Source of the DNA: Progne subis subis
Lineage: Eukaryota; Chordata; Aves; Passeriformes; Hirundinidae
Assembly (NCBI GenBank): GCA_022316685.1
Contig: JAKJHU010000082.1
Coordinates: 3,224,001 to 3,288,000, forward strand
Length of the DNA: 64,000 bases
Reading direction: 5' to 3'
Position 1 is the stretch's first letter, and each line of letters begins with the position of its first letter. Shown here in pieces: positions 11,107-21,500 of the stretch. The notes below the pieces were generated by a model. It was not told the origin of the DNA. It made no database searches and worked only from the letters and a program-made list of their open reading frames with translations. The position numbers and the translations under genes were made by a program.

Positions 11107-11460
11107 TTACTTCAAGACTGCCAGTAAAACTGGTGGACCCTGATTATGGGAAGGATGTACCCATACGCAAATACCTCTGTCACAGAAGCTATGCTGACCT
11201 GGACATAGCAATCGTATGAAGCTGTATTCACTGGCCTTGTTCTGCCTTTCTCCTATCCATCCCTTCACATGAAGAACATCTGTCAGGCAGGAGAACCAAG
11301 CTTTCAGAGGAAAAAACCATACAAATAAACCCACATCCAGTATTAAGGCCTGAAATCTTGCAGCAAACCTAAATCCATGTCCTTTAGGTAAACTCGTGTT
11401 CCAGGGACTCTTTCCCTGGTTGAAGAGCAAGGCAGACTGAGTAGACACTGGGTTATGCAA
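11107..11460 (-). other. Open frame of about 117 codons, unrecognised
   Basis: A minus-strand open frame lies downstream of two others on the same strand (11537-11878 and 11972-12376) but in a different reading frame. It contains hydrophobic aromatic patches and no domain I know. It is listed because three frames above 110 codons follow one another on one strand within 1.3 kb. By itself it is not evidence of a gene. Confidence 0.15.
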
Positions 11461-11536
11461 AGCACACTCACTCTATGGACCCCAGTCTGTACACACAAAA
11501 CCCAGAGCAGGAACTAGGCTTTTGATAAAAATGATA

Positions 11537-11878
11537 TTATGGAAACATAAAGAACAGAGTTGTTTCTGAGACAGTGTGGTATAAGAGGCTGTTTCTTCCA
11601 GTCCTGCCACAGAATACACGTCTGACACTGGCTGTCTTGTACTGTGTGATACTTTCTATTTTTAAAATATATTTGTCTGGTCTATATAAGTCATCAAGGT
11701 TCCGAAGCAGGATATGATCTAAAATGTGTCTGCATGTCACTCTTCCTCCCTGTACCCCAGGTAACCACGTAACCTTGAGCTTGGAATGCTTGTTATCGCA
11801 CAGTAATTCCCACTGGCAGTGCTCTGACTTGAGATAAGTAGTCATAATGTGTTCTTCTGATGTACAGGGTGTTCTCAA
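11537..11878 (-). other. Open frame of about 113 codons, coding-like
   Basis: This minus-strand frame is in the same phase as the one ending at 11972, separated from it by about 30 codons that contain stops. Its composition is balanced, with charged, aromatic and Cys/His residues spread through it (for example RHILDHILLRNLDDLYRPDK), as in a folded protein. The frame has an internal ATG a few codons in. I do not recognise the family. It may be part of a decayed gene or an unknown retroelement, or chance. Confidence 0.22.
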
Positions 11879-11971
11879 TGGTCAGCAGAATGCTGTGCTG
11901 ATATACAGCTTTTCTAGAATAGCACTAGGAATTGAAATGCTGGTTCAGGAAATCTGAGCACAAGTTCAGTT

Positions 11972-12376
11972 TTAGGAAGCAACTCTAAAAACAGTGCCTC
12001 CTTGCACAACATGTCTGTCAATGAGTTCCAGAGTTATTTTTTTGACAAGGATAAATTGGGGGGGACTATCTTCTGCTCCTGTCAGTGCTGTGAAAAGCTT
12101 TGGGAGAGAGTCAAATGTCACCTTCTGCCAAACAGTTTGCAAATGTGTAGTTCTGCCACCGAAGATATTAAGGGAATCACCCAGGATATCACAACAACTT
12201 AGTAAGCCGTCTGGAAGAAAATTTAACTCCCTGAGGTGTGGCAATATCTTTCTGCAGAGTAGCTGTGCTGTCACCAAGGAATAGGTGTAGGGCTTCCACA
12301 AGGGAGACAGCCTCTCTGGTGAAAACACACCCCCAGCCACACCTTGTCCTGTCCCCAGCTTGGGCTGCCTTTGCAC
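11972..12376 (-). other. Open frame of about 134 codons, possible exon
   Basis: This is the most coding-like frame in the window that is not repeat-derived. From about 12318 to the TAA at 11972 the predicted product alternates helical Leu/Val/Ile stretches with charged turns (for example YSLVTAQLLCRKILPHLREL). A pyrimidine-rich stretch ending in TTTTCACCAG at about 12320-12329 on this strand would serve as a splice acceptor, making this a possible terminal exon of about 115 codons. The frame's nominal start is a GTG, not an ATG. The family B LTR begins at 12402, just upstream. I cannot name a family. A frame of this length is expected a few times by chance here, so the call rests on composition and remains weak. 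Confidence 0.25.
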
Positions 12377-12401
12377 CTCAAAAACTGCTCTGCTCTGTAC
12401 A

Positions 12402-12682
12402 TGTCATGGGTCACAATGCAGGTTGTTACCAAAAGCATGTACTCTATCACCAGCTGTTAAACCAGCTGGGGCAGTGTTCTTTATCCCTTCCAGGACCCAT
12501 CCTCCCTCCAGGGGATATCTGCTGTTCATGGGCCATCGAGGCTCACTGCATGGCTGAGACAATTACATCATCCATGGGGAGATGCTCCACCCAGGGGAGG
12601 AGCCAAGCATTCCTACCTGGATAAAATCTGACATTCGGAACACCAGCACAGCCTGTGTGCACTGGATTGCCAGAGGAAGACT
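12402..12682 (+). mobile_element. Family B LTR, 3'-truncated copy
   Basis: It starts TGTCATGGGTCACAATGCAGG and is collinear with the full copy at 17194. The segment GGCCATCGAGGCTCACTGCA through GCCAGAGGAAGA (about 12532-12682) is nearly identical between the two copies. It stops at 12682, where the full copy would continue for a further 365 bases. The loss could be a deletion or an incomplete insertion; the flank offers no target duplication. It is in the same orientation as the full copy 4.8 kb away. Confidence 0.85.
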
Positions 12683-13173
12683 GAGGAAAAATTCCTCAGG
12701 TGAAGATTAGAACAACTAATGCCTAGTTATTCCCAGTATCTACTGATGTAATTTAGTAAGGAAAAATGGACAACAAGCCATGTCTTATTAACAACACACT
12801 AATCTTGTGCTCTCTTCTGGAGTACGTTCTTGAAATATCTGAGATAGGCAATGATGAAGGATATTTAAAAGCCCTGGATGAAGTTCTGAAGGCTGGCAGT
12901 GAAATGTCACTGTCAGATCTTGCTCCACTTCTGCTTTTGGCCCCTTCAGAGCTTTGCCTTGAAGGGGAGGAAATTATTTTCCTTGCTGGAAGCTGGAATT
13001 CCAGCCCATTGCAGTGTGTGCCATGGATCCCAGAGGGCAATTCCTGAGGCTGCCAGGCTGCTGTGCCTCCCAAGGGAGTTGTGCAGGGGCAGGGGACAAG
13101 CTCCAGCAGCTGTGGGGGCTCCCAGAGCAGATTGAAAAGCTGGCTTAGCTGGACATTCCCCAGCTGGAGCAGA
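12683..13173. other. Unique DNA before the GGGAA array
   Basis: No recognised repeat. A plus-strand frame at 12766-13047 is open for 93 codons with an acidic, leucine-rich product, but it matches no family I know and overlaps an equally open frame in another phase. I treat it as chance. Confidence 0.35.
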
Positions 13174-13521
13174 GGGAAAAGGGAAGGGAAGGGAAGGGAA
13201 GGGAAGGGAAGGGAAGGGAAGGGAAGGGAAGGGAAGGGAAGGGAAGGGAAGGGAAGGGAAGGGAAGGGAAGGGAAGGGAAGGGAAGGGAAGGGAAGGGAA
13301 GGGAAGGGAAGGGAAGGGAAGGGAAGGGAAGGGAAGGGAAGGGAAGGGAAGGGAAGGGAAGGGAAGGGAAGGGAAGGGAAGGGAAGGGAAGGGAAGGGAA
13401 GGGAAGGGAAGGGAAGGGAAGGGAAGGGAAGGGAAGGGAAGGGAAGGGAAGGGAAGGGAAGGGAAGGGAAGGGAAGGGAAGGGAAGGGAAGGGAAGGGAA
13501 GGGAAGGGAAGGGAAGGGAAA
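13174..13521 (+). repeat. (GGGAA)68 pentanucleotide array
   Basis: GGGAA repeats without interruption from 13181 to 13520, 340 bases or 68 units, with a short imperfect start (GGGAAAA) from 13174. All purines are on the plus strand. Each group of four units fits the G-quadruplex pattern of four G-triplets with two-base loops, so about 17 could form in line, and the mirror symmetry also favours triplex DNA. The long frames on both strands here (the FPSLP-type repeat on the minus strand and GREGK-type on the plus strand) are the array in translation. Confidence 0.98.
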
Positions 13522-13529
13522 GTCCCTGA

Positions 13530-13566
13530 CAGAATCCTGGAATGCTGGAGGCTGGAAGGAACCCTT
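13530..13566 (-). mobile_element. Tip of a CR1 3' end
   Basis: ACAGAATCCTGGAATGCTGG followed by CTGGAAGGAACCC resembles the first bases of the CR1 3' end read on the minus strand (consensus type AGAATCATGGAATGGTTTGG). Only about 37 bases are convincing. It directly abuts the GGGAA array. Confidence 0.45.
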
Positions 13567-13790
13567 CCCATGGGTTAGGATGCCATGAGGGAGAGAGGCC
13601 TCTGCTTCAGTGAAGGTGCAAATGAGACCATAGGAGGACAACAAAGGGATCTCACTGGACATGGATTTTATTGAAGAAGAAATGGGAGGGAGAGAAAGAG
13701 AAAGACGAAGGACGTGTCAGAGAGTAAAAGAGATTGGGGTGGAAACAGTTGATATGTACAGTCCTTCCTTCTACTCTGAGATACTAGCGG
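13567..13790. other. Purine-rich unique DNA
   Basis: GAAGAAGAAATGGGAGGGAG-type purine runs around 13672-13735, with no recognised repeat family. It bridges the GGGAA array and the T-rich tract. Confidence 0.4.
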
Positions 13791-13794
13791 ATGT

Positions 13795-14262
13795 GTGGAT
13801 GCGTATCTTAACTTTATATAATTATTCTTCTTATTGGTATTTAATATTTCTCCTTCTTCATCTTAGTTTCTTATTCTTACAATTCTTATCCTTTCCATTC
13901 CTCTTCTTTTTATTACTATTTATCTTTCTTCTTCACCTTACTCTTGTTCTTCTTATTTCTAGTCTTGTTTTTACTCTTATTTACTACTACTACTATTTCA
14001 TCTTTTTCTTCATAATATTCTTCATATTCTTACACTAATTATTCTTATTCACTTGTTATGCCTTTTGTCCTTCTTATTCTTTTTTATATTTACTATTATT
14101 TTTTCTTCTTCCTCTTTGTCTTCTTAGTTGTATTCTCCTCATTATTATTCATATTACTTTATTTTTAAACCGTTCCTTTTTCTTCTTGTTCTCCTTTACT
14201 ACTACTATTTCATCATTATCATCATCATGTTTTTATTCTTATTCTTATTAGCATTTTTTTTC
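13795..14262. repeat. T-rich TTC/TTA low-complexity tract
   Basis: About 470 bases made almost wholly of T, C and A in short irregular units (TTCTTC, TTATTC, TACTACTAC, CATCATTATC), with very little G. It looks like a decayed pyrimidine-rich satellite. The frame at 13661-14038 is a Leu/Phe/Tyr translation of it. Confidence 0.9.
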
Positions 14263-14263
14263 T

Positions 14264-14515
14264 TTGTTTGAGGTTTTCAGTGTGGGGTTTTGGGGTTTTT
14301 TTGTGGTTTTTTGTTGTTGTTGTTGTTTGTTTGGTTGGGTTGTTTTGTTTTGTTTTGTTTGGGGGGTTTTGTTGTTTTTTTGTTTTTGGGGGGTTTTTTT
14401 GGTGGTTTTTTTGGGGGGGGGGTTGTGGGTTTTTTGTGTTTTTTGTTTGGGGGGGGGTGTTTGGTTTTTTTGTTTTTTTTTTGTTTTGTTTTTTTGGGTT
14501 TTTTTGTGGAGGAGG
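14264..14515 (+). repeat. G/T-only low-complexity tract with long G-runs
   Basis: About 250 bases of alternating T-runs and G-runs on the plus strand, with C and A almost absent. G-runs of four to ten occur repeatedly (for example near 14360, 14388, 14413 and 14450), so it meets G-quadruplex patterns many times. It starts where the T/C/A tract ends, changing strand composition sharply. The Phe/Gly/Trp-rich frames called here are artefacts. Confidence 0.93.
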
Positions 14516-15026
14516 CTTTGTATACTTTTTTTCCTACCACTACATCTTAAAGTCAGCTTCCATTTGTTTTTGAAGGGTGACGTGCATCACAATCCTGCAG
14601 TAATATCTGTGGAGCAACACCTCCCTTCTATGCCCATTCCTCATGCAAATTATCCCTATGGATCAGCATGGAATCCTTTCAGGATGGGAGGAAATGGCCA
14701 TTGATGAGAGTAGGGGAGGTTGAGAGTCAATACTAGTAGCAATTTTTCCCTGACAGAAAGCTCAGGCATTAGAAAAAGTTGCCTAGGAAGATGGTGGGGT
14801 CACTGTCTCTGAAGTGTTCAAGAGTGTTTCTGATGTGACCCTTGGGATATGGCTTTGGGGTGGTGGTGGTGCTGCCAGGTGCCAGTGGCACTGGGCAACT
14901 GTCAGGGTCTCTCACCACCTTGACTCTGTGGGGTTCTCCTCTGAGCCCCCTGGCACCAAGTGTCCTCATGGGTGCTGTTTGGGGCTGGCCACAGTGGTGA
15001 CTTTGGGTGCTGGGGAGATGCCCCTG
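14516..15026. other. Unique DNA
   Basis: No recognised gene. The section from about 14755 to 15020 (GGTGGGGTCACTG, AAGTGTTCAAGAGTG) has a faint resemblance to CR1 or LTR sequence, but not enough to call. Confidence 0.3.
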
Positions 15027-15709
15027 TGTGGTGGCCCAGGAGAACTTGCCACTAGACGATTTGTTGCAGAGGCCCAGGAGGGCCTGCCACTAATTTAAGA
15101 GAAATGCATTTATTATATGGTGAGAAGGGTTTCTCTCCTATGGATCCTTGCAGCAACATGTCAATATCTTTTAGGTTCTGTTACTCCATTGGTTCCTTAA
15201 GTTGATGTAAGCTTATGCCACCCTGTTTCCACCCCTGTTTTCCATATATGTTCCCCAGAATGTTCTCCCTTCCTTTGATCCTCACTGGTTTCTGTATCCC
15301 TGCATATCCACCCTGGTATTCCATATTGGTTGTTACGCTTTCCCCACCCCTACACCCTCAGACCATTGTATCTGCTCTGCCTCCACTCCCCTGTATTTAA
15401 ACCTGTACCCTCCATTGTTCTTGGCCCTTCCATCCTTGGTCACCTTCACTGCAACTTCAATAAACTCCACTGGAATCCCACACAGAAAACCTTCCCACCT
15501 CTCATCCGTCAACTTCTACCTGCTGTGTGTGACTGTGTGGACAGTGTGATTGCTTGCACGCCTGCCCAAGCGGCTTCGTGTAAGGAGACGCTTTTGGGAA
15601 GTTTGCGGCATTTACCATCCACGCACACCGCTGCAACGCCCCTTGGCAGCTCAGACTGTGGGGCCGTGTCCAGGCTCCCTGGGGCCCTGCACAGCCCTGG
15701 GCCAACACA
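15027..15709 (+). mobile_element. Probable solo LTR, unnamed family
   Basis: A TATTTAA box lies near 15394 and a polyadenylation signal, AATAAA, at 15459-15464, in a C/T-rich U3-like context. This is followed by about 250 bases with preserved CpGs that would be U5. Candidate ends are TGTGGTGGCCC (15027) and GGGCCAACACA (ending 15709), an inverted pair with one mismatch. The flanking six bases do not match convincingly, so the exact ends are uncertain. No other copy is seen in the window. Confidence 0.55.
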
Positions 15710-17193
15710 CCTACTTAGTGCACGACTTACACTGGATTACCACGCTTTCAGTGACTTGTTGCCATGATATTGCATTTTTTGTTACAATAGGAAAAAAAAA
15801 AATAAAAAATACAACAGCAGGAATGAGTTAAAAGCTACAACTGGCTTAGGAAAGGGAATCTCACCAGACAATGTAGGTATCAAAAAGCATTTAAATGATT
15901 TCAAGTAGGCTTTTATCCTTTTAACTTCTTACATCTTTCTGCATCCCATTGTTAATTCAGTAACTCACACTGTGAGGCTGCTGTTTACAATTTCAATTTA
16001 TTTTGTTAATATGTTAAATGAAGTGTCTGAAATAAGCTTCTAAATTAGTTTCGATAGAGCAGTTTTTATACTATCAATAATTTTCAGCATATTCCATAGC
16101 AAAAAAAATTTGCTTGCTATTTTGACTATTGTCCCTAAGATAATTTGCAAAAGATACAGAGGTGTGACTTGATTAAACACATTCAAATGGCTAAGATCTA
16201 TATGTACTTAATTTCATTAAAGAAAATAGCTGTTAGATATCAATTAGCATACCTCCTACATGCTATTGTTTGATTCCAAGGTCATCCTTTACCTAAATGC
16301 ATTTGCTTTCAGCATTAAAGCACAAATCCAACAGGGTAACTTAAATTCCAACCATAGCACAGATGAACTGCAATACTGTCCTTGCAGCTGTAAGTTTGCA
16401 ACATCCAGCATAAATATAAAAGTAAAAAACAAACAAACAAACAAACAAAACAAAACAACAACAAAAAATTACTCCTTCCTACAGAATGGGGAGTACAAAA
16501 GGTCTGCTGGGAGGGAACACAAGTTGGAAACTCCCTGAAAGAGCTCAATCCAATGGTTTCTGAAAGGTTTGCCCCTCCATAAGAATTTACAGGCACCTCT
16601 GAGAACAAATTTTCTAGAGGTGAATCACCTTTCAGGCATGCACAAACTCTTCATTTCTACAGTTACATAGCAGCAGTCTGTGGAGAGAAGGGAAACCAGA
16701 TCAGATGAAGTTCTGATGCCAGACCCCTGGATAGAGGCAGGATACCAGTTCAGAAGCAGGTCTGTGGAGAGTTAAGTCAACCCCAAATCCTCACGAAATT
16801 CCCTGTCTGATGTACTGCCACCCTCAAAGCAGGGCCCTTATTCCTACAGCTTTCTATGTTTAATCCTATTTACTTCACCTCCAATACAGGGGGTAAAACT
16901 ATTTGTGAACAAATTGAGGATGTGCAGCTCCAGGCCTCTCTCACAAGTTACATCAATGGTACAAACCTTCTGCGTTGATCCCTGAACAAAGCACTGGAGG
17001 GATATCAAGAGCTGTTCTACAGAACAGCCAGCCACAACACCCACAGAACCTGTAATCAAAGCCCACAGGCCAGAATTCCCGGGGCAGTCTGCACACATCT
17101 GGCTGAGAAAGTGTCCGCAGGGCTGTGACAGACAAGCTCCCCTTGTCCTCTACGATCACTAAATGAAAGGAGTTAAACCAGAGTTTGACCAGG
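15710..17193. other. Unique DNA with an (AAAC)n tract
   Basis: AT-rich single-copy DNA, including a short (AAAC)n repeat at about 16428-16468 and an A-run near 15791. No gene is recognised. The minus frames at 16844-17294 overlap each other and end near the LTR. Confidence 0.4.
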
Positions 17194-17846
17194 TGTCTCG
17201 GGTTACAATGCAAGATGTAACCAGCAGTATGTATTCTATTGCCATTTGTTGAAACTGGTTGGGGAGATTTTCTTCTCTTTGTTTTTTGCCACAACCTATC
17301 CTTCCTCCAGAGGGATGTCTTCTGCTAATGGGCCATCGAGGCTCACTGCATGGCCGATAGAATTACATCATCCATGGGGAGATGCTCCACCCAGGGGAGG
17401 AGCCAAGCATTCCTACCTGGGTAAAACCTGACAGTCAGAACACCAGCACAGCCTGTGTGCACTGGATTGCCAGAGGAAGATTGGACCCATCTCACCACCA
17501 CTGGACCTTCAGAGGAAAACTACACCCTTCTACAGGATCATTGCTCCAACAGAACCACATCTGTCACTGCCAGGAGGACTTGAGTGGACTGCAACCAACA
17601 TCCTGACCAACAGGGTGCCAGGTTGCATTCTGACTCTGTCAGTGTTTTCTTTTTGTTTGCTTTTTTGTACTACTACAGTTTTATTTTAATTTTCCTAGCA
17701 AAGAACTGTTACTCCTATTCCCATATCTTTGCCTGAAAGTCCCTTAATTCAAAATTATAATAATTCAGAAGTCGGGAGTTTACATTCTCCATTCCAAGGG
17801 AGGCTCCTGCCTCTCTTAGCAGACACCTGTCTTCCAAACCAAGACA
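17194..17846 (+). mobile_element. Family B LTR, full length
   Basis: The ends are TGTCTCGGGTT at 17194 and AACCAAGACA ending at 17846, an imperfect inverted repeat with TG...CA termini. The first 280 bases match the truncated copy at 12402 and include the highly conserved block around 17332-17484. A TTTTATTTTAATTTT stretch lies near 17681. No polypurine tract precedes it and no primer-binding site follows, so it is a solo LTR. The flanking five bases (CCAGG and CTACA) do not match. The layout is of the ERVL type as I remember it for songbirds, but that assignment is not provable here. Confidence 0.82.
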
Positions 17847-18244
17847 CTACAGCAGTACCTAGCAGGCTGAGGGCTGAACTGGGGGCTAGAGCAGGAAAGC
17901 TGGTTACTCACCTGGCTTTACCAATGGAGCTAAGCTTTTAACATGTCACTTCCTCTGGGCTAGAGACAAACAACTTCCAAGCTACTGTATGCAGTCTTCA
18001 AAGGTCCTATGTGTTCTCCTTGCTCTCTGTAATCTGCCTTTTCCACCTCCTCCTTCCCGCTCTGCATCTCACCTACAACCTCCCCATCATGGAAGAAACA
18101 GGACCAAGACAGCCTGTCCATGCCACACAGACACGTCCATGTCCATGTCCATGTCCAAGCCACACCACTGCGGACCCCCGTTTTCACTCCTGTCACCCTG
18201 GCTTTTCTGAGTTTTTTAAAGCCTTTTGATTGTTCATAAGATGG
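17847..18244. other. Unique DNA with a short CATGTC repeat
   Basis: No gene is recognised. A short (CATGTC)n run lies near 18138-18157. Overlapping plus frames here are rich in Pro, Ser and His and are not gene-like. Confidence 0.4.
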
Positions 18245-18580
18245 AGTCAGATCTTTTTAACTTCTGTACCATATTAGTAGCAGTTTTTGCCTTTTCTCAC
18301 ACATGTAACATAAACAAATCCTTTGTTTTTCATTCCCTGTCCTTTGTTTGCATATTTCTAACCTGAAAACAATTGTAACTGACAGCTGGTCTGGCAACTG
18401 AGGCTGAGGGGTGGAAACTCCAGAAGCCAATCCACAGCCAGACCCACAAATGTATAAAAAGTAAGAAATAAACAGGCAGAGGGGCTCTTGGCCTTGGCTC
18501 AGCTTGGGCTCTCTCAGAGGAACATCTCTGTGCTGCAAATCTCTCGTCTCCATGTGGTTGCTTTGCGTGTCGCGATCACA
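18245..18580 (+). mobile_element. Probable LTR fragment, boundaries uncertain
   Basis: TATAAAAA at 18453-18460 is followed at once by AATAAA at 18467-18472. The downstream sequence reads like R-U5, with a CT-rich start and then a CpG-containing end (GTCGCGATCACA ending at 18580). A polyadenylation signal this close to the TATA box is known in LTRs with a short R. I could not find paired inverted ends or a target duplication, so the 5' limit is a guess. The 168-codon minus frame across this region is non-coding LTR sequence. Confidence 0.5.
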
Positions 18581-21500
18581 CAATCCAGACAGAGTTAAAG
18601 GCAAACCTTTTGGCCCTGCACAGACTCTCTCCCATGTGCCACCGAAGAGAGATAATGGTCTGCAGAAGGGAAGGAAGGAGCATGGGCCAAAATTCCCCAC
18701 GTGAGGCCTTTGCATCAGGCAGAGAGGCAGCAGGGGGTCAGAGAAGCTGCAGGCTCCCTTCATATTGGTGCATCTTCATGCCTGTGAGTCACTGCTCACT
18801 ACAGACTGATACAAAGCATCTACATCAGAACAGTATTCTGTACAAAGGCCTCAGCCCAAAGAAATTAAGGGTTTCATGCAGCCTGAATAATAATAGTCAA
18901 AAAAGGGTCTCAGGATGTATGTATTGCAAAACTGTTATTTTTAAAGATCCTAATGAATGTGCTCTAGCTGCACCTTTTTCTTGATGCCCAGTAATTTGCT
19001 AGAGTTGTTAAGATCCAGCAAAACACTTGTGTCCAAAATTCCCATCACTACCAGCATGAGAAGGGACCCAGCCCCCTGTTGGGCCATCTCCTTGGTAAAA
19101 CCATAACATCACAAACCACATCCAACCTGACTCATGTCTAGTACAATGCTGCCAACTCTAACCCAAAATGTGATTATAAAAATAATCCCTTCCGTAGTAA
19201 TTAATGTGGCAGAACTGGTGAGGGAGTGATCAAACCCCTCCACACCAGAGGGAAAGTAGGTCTTCTGCCCAGACTTAACAATCCCATGGAATAATGTACA
19301 CAATTTACCAAAGAATCAGATTGAGCTGATATTTTTGTAGGTAATTTCACAGCAATAAGAAAATCACATTGATTAGAGCCTTATACCATTTTCTAGACAA
19401 TAATATTCACATTTGCTTAATACCAACCCTACTACTTAATTGTCAGGGAACATGATTTTCTACAGCTAAACTGTAACCACCACAAGGCATCCACAGCATC
19501 CAACAACCTGGCAGCACCTTCTGCTGCTCACTGATGGTGGAAACAGGGCCAGGTTACTCACACCATCTGCTGCAGAGGGGAGCCGGGCACTGGGGGCTGC
19601 TGGGTGAAAGCCCCATTAGACAGAAGATGTGCAATTTAGATGGAAGTAAATAAATTAAAAATTAATCAGAGTGGAAAATAGAAATCAAGGGACATCTTCC
19701 CTCCAAATTCAAGATCTTTCAAGTCCCACAGAACAATCCCTGGGTTATTAACAAAGCATTATTTTGGATACTTGTAGTAATTTTTACTCTGTTAGGGATT
19801 GCCAACAATAGTTGCCAACACCGAGAAACCAGCTTTGCTAGAGCTGACTGAAAATTCAGAAGTGGTTTTGGCTTCCCATCAGATTAAAACCAAAGTAATA
19901 AGAAGCCCTGAAAAGCAAATAGCCTGAAGCCTTGGATTTTCAGTCAGACTGAAACCTCAGTTTTGCACTACCATGCAGAGGACCCCTAAGTGAGCATTTA
20001 CACTCCCCATTTCTCCTGTTATCCCCCACTCTTCTCCTGAGCAACGTTCCTATGAAGGTTAGCCCAGTGCTAACTGGCCTTTCCCTGATGTCAGGGTCAG
20101 GTTTTCCATGGGAACAGCCACGTCAAGCTTCATCGTCTTCAGCAGCAGTAAAATTCTACTGCTCTACATCGAAAAGTAAATTCAGTCAGAGCCACTTTAA
20201 CACAGCTGGTGTGAACCTCAGAAAGGTTCATCTCCTATAGCCAGACCTTGGGACAGTGGGAACAGGTTGGATCTGTGCTTGCCCATGAACTGAATGGGAC
20301 CTTTTCCAGCAGCATCATCTGCTGATGCCCATGCATTCTCTCTCAAGCCCTTCTAATCAGAATAAGATAACAGGCATTTTAATTTGGGTCTAGGAAACTT
20401 GGCTGTTGGCTCCATTTCTATCAAATACACAAATAGCACATATAATGCAACTTAGTTTCTTGCCTGTCTTCCATGCCAACCCTCAGCACAGAATCTATGT
20501 TTTGATGGAATAATAAACCTCTCAAAATCTGAGCTGATAATGGACAGTCACGTTAGATGCTTAAATTATAGCAGCATGAACAGCCTTGCAATAATCAACC
20601 CTGCAACTGCCAAAATGTTTTCATTGTTCATTAACTGGAACCTTTTTTGCATTGCTAATCCTAATGAGCTGCCATTCTCATTACCATTCCAAGCACTGTC
20701 TGTAGCACATCTCTAGATTTCTTTTCCACCCAAACATACAATCTTATTCAACTGGCAGACTGTTAATGCATTAAAAGCACAGAAATGGCTGCTTTAATGC
20801 AACTGTAATAAATCTACAGTGCAAGCACCTTGAGGGGAAAGTTCAGTTCAGTCTTCAAGAACTTTTGGTTAAGTAGAAAAACAGAAGGCCTTTTATTGAA
20901 GAGACCATATAATAGAGTTTAAGTTCCAAATCCAAAATCCATTGAAGTTAATGTGAATCTTTCCATTGATTTCTGTATACACTGAACTGTTTTAACTCCC
21001 TCCCTTCCTCTTCTGCTCCTCCCCAAGCATGAATAAGTGAATCCACTGCAGAGATAGTGAATTTTCTTGCAGGGAACTCAACTGTGTAGGGAAGGCCTAA
21101 TATTCTAATGTACTGAGTTACCAGTGCTGTTTCCTCCACTCTGACTTCACAGTGGCAGAGGTCAAAAAGTTCAAAGCATCCAGCAATCCTTCTCAGTCCA
21201 CAAGACAGGTAATTTTATTTAAATTTAATTAATTTAGATTTTGTATAAAATTTACCCCAGACTCTGAAAAGTTGCACTGCACCTTGTTTGCAAGAAGGAG
21301 CAGCCCAGAGCCACTGGCCTAGGTAGCATCCATTTTCTGCGGAGGAAAATATGCAGAAAGCATCTTCTGTAGCAACAGACCCCAGTTCCAGATGTAAGCA
21401 GCTTATTCACTGAGGGAGAGAAGAAAATAGAGACTGTCACTTCACACTTGGTTGAGCATATTTAAAAAAAAAAAAAAGTCAGCAACTTGTTAATGGTGGG

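Noticed and set aside
12753..13662. Long open frames of 171-272 codons on both strands
   Set aside because: They are the GGGAA pentamer array in translation, open in several frames because the unit contains no stop.
13661..14038. A 125-codon frame ending in a hydrophobic tail
   Set aside because: The hydrophobic part is translated T/C/A-rich simple sequence.
14264..14704. A 146-codon frame with a membrane-like Phe/Val/Gly/Cys composition
   Set aside because: It is the G/T-only low-complexity tract; the hydrophobicity is a by-product of T- and G-rich codons.
18257..18763. A 168-codon minus-strand frame
   Set aside because: It runs antisense across an LTR-like element with TATA and polyadenylation signals, and it has no known domain.
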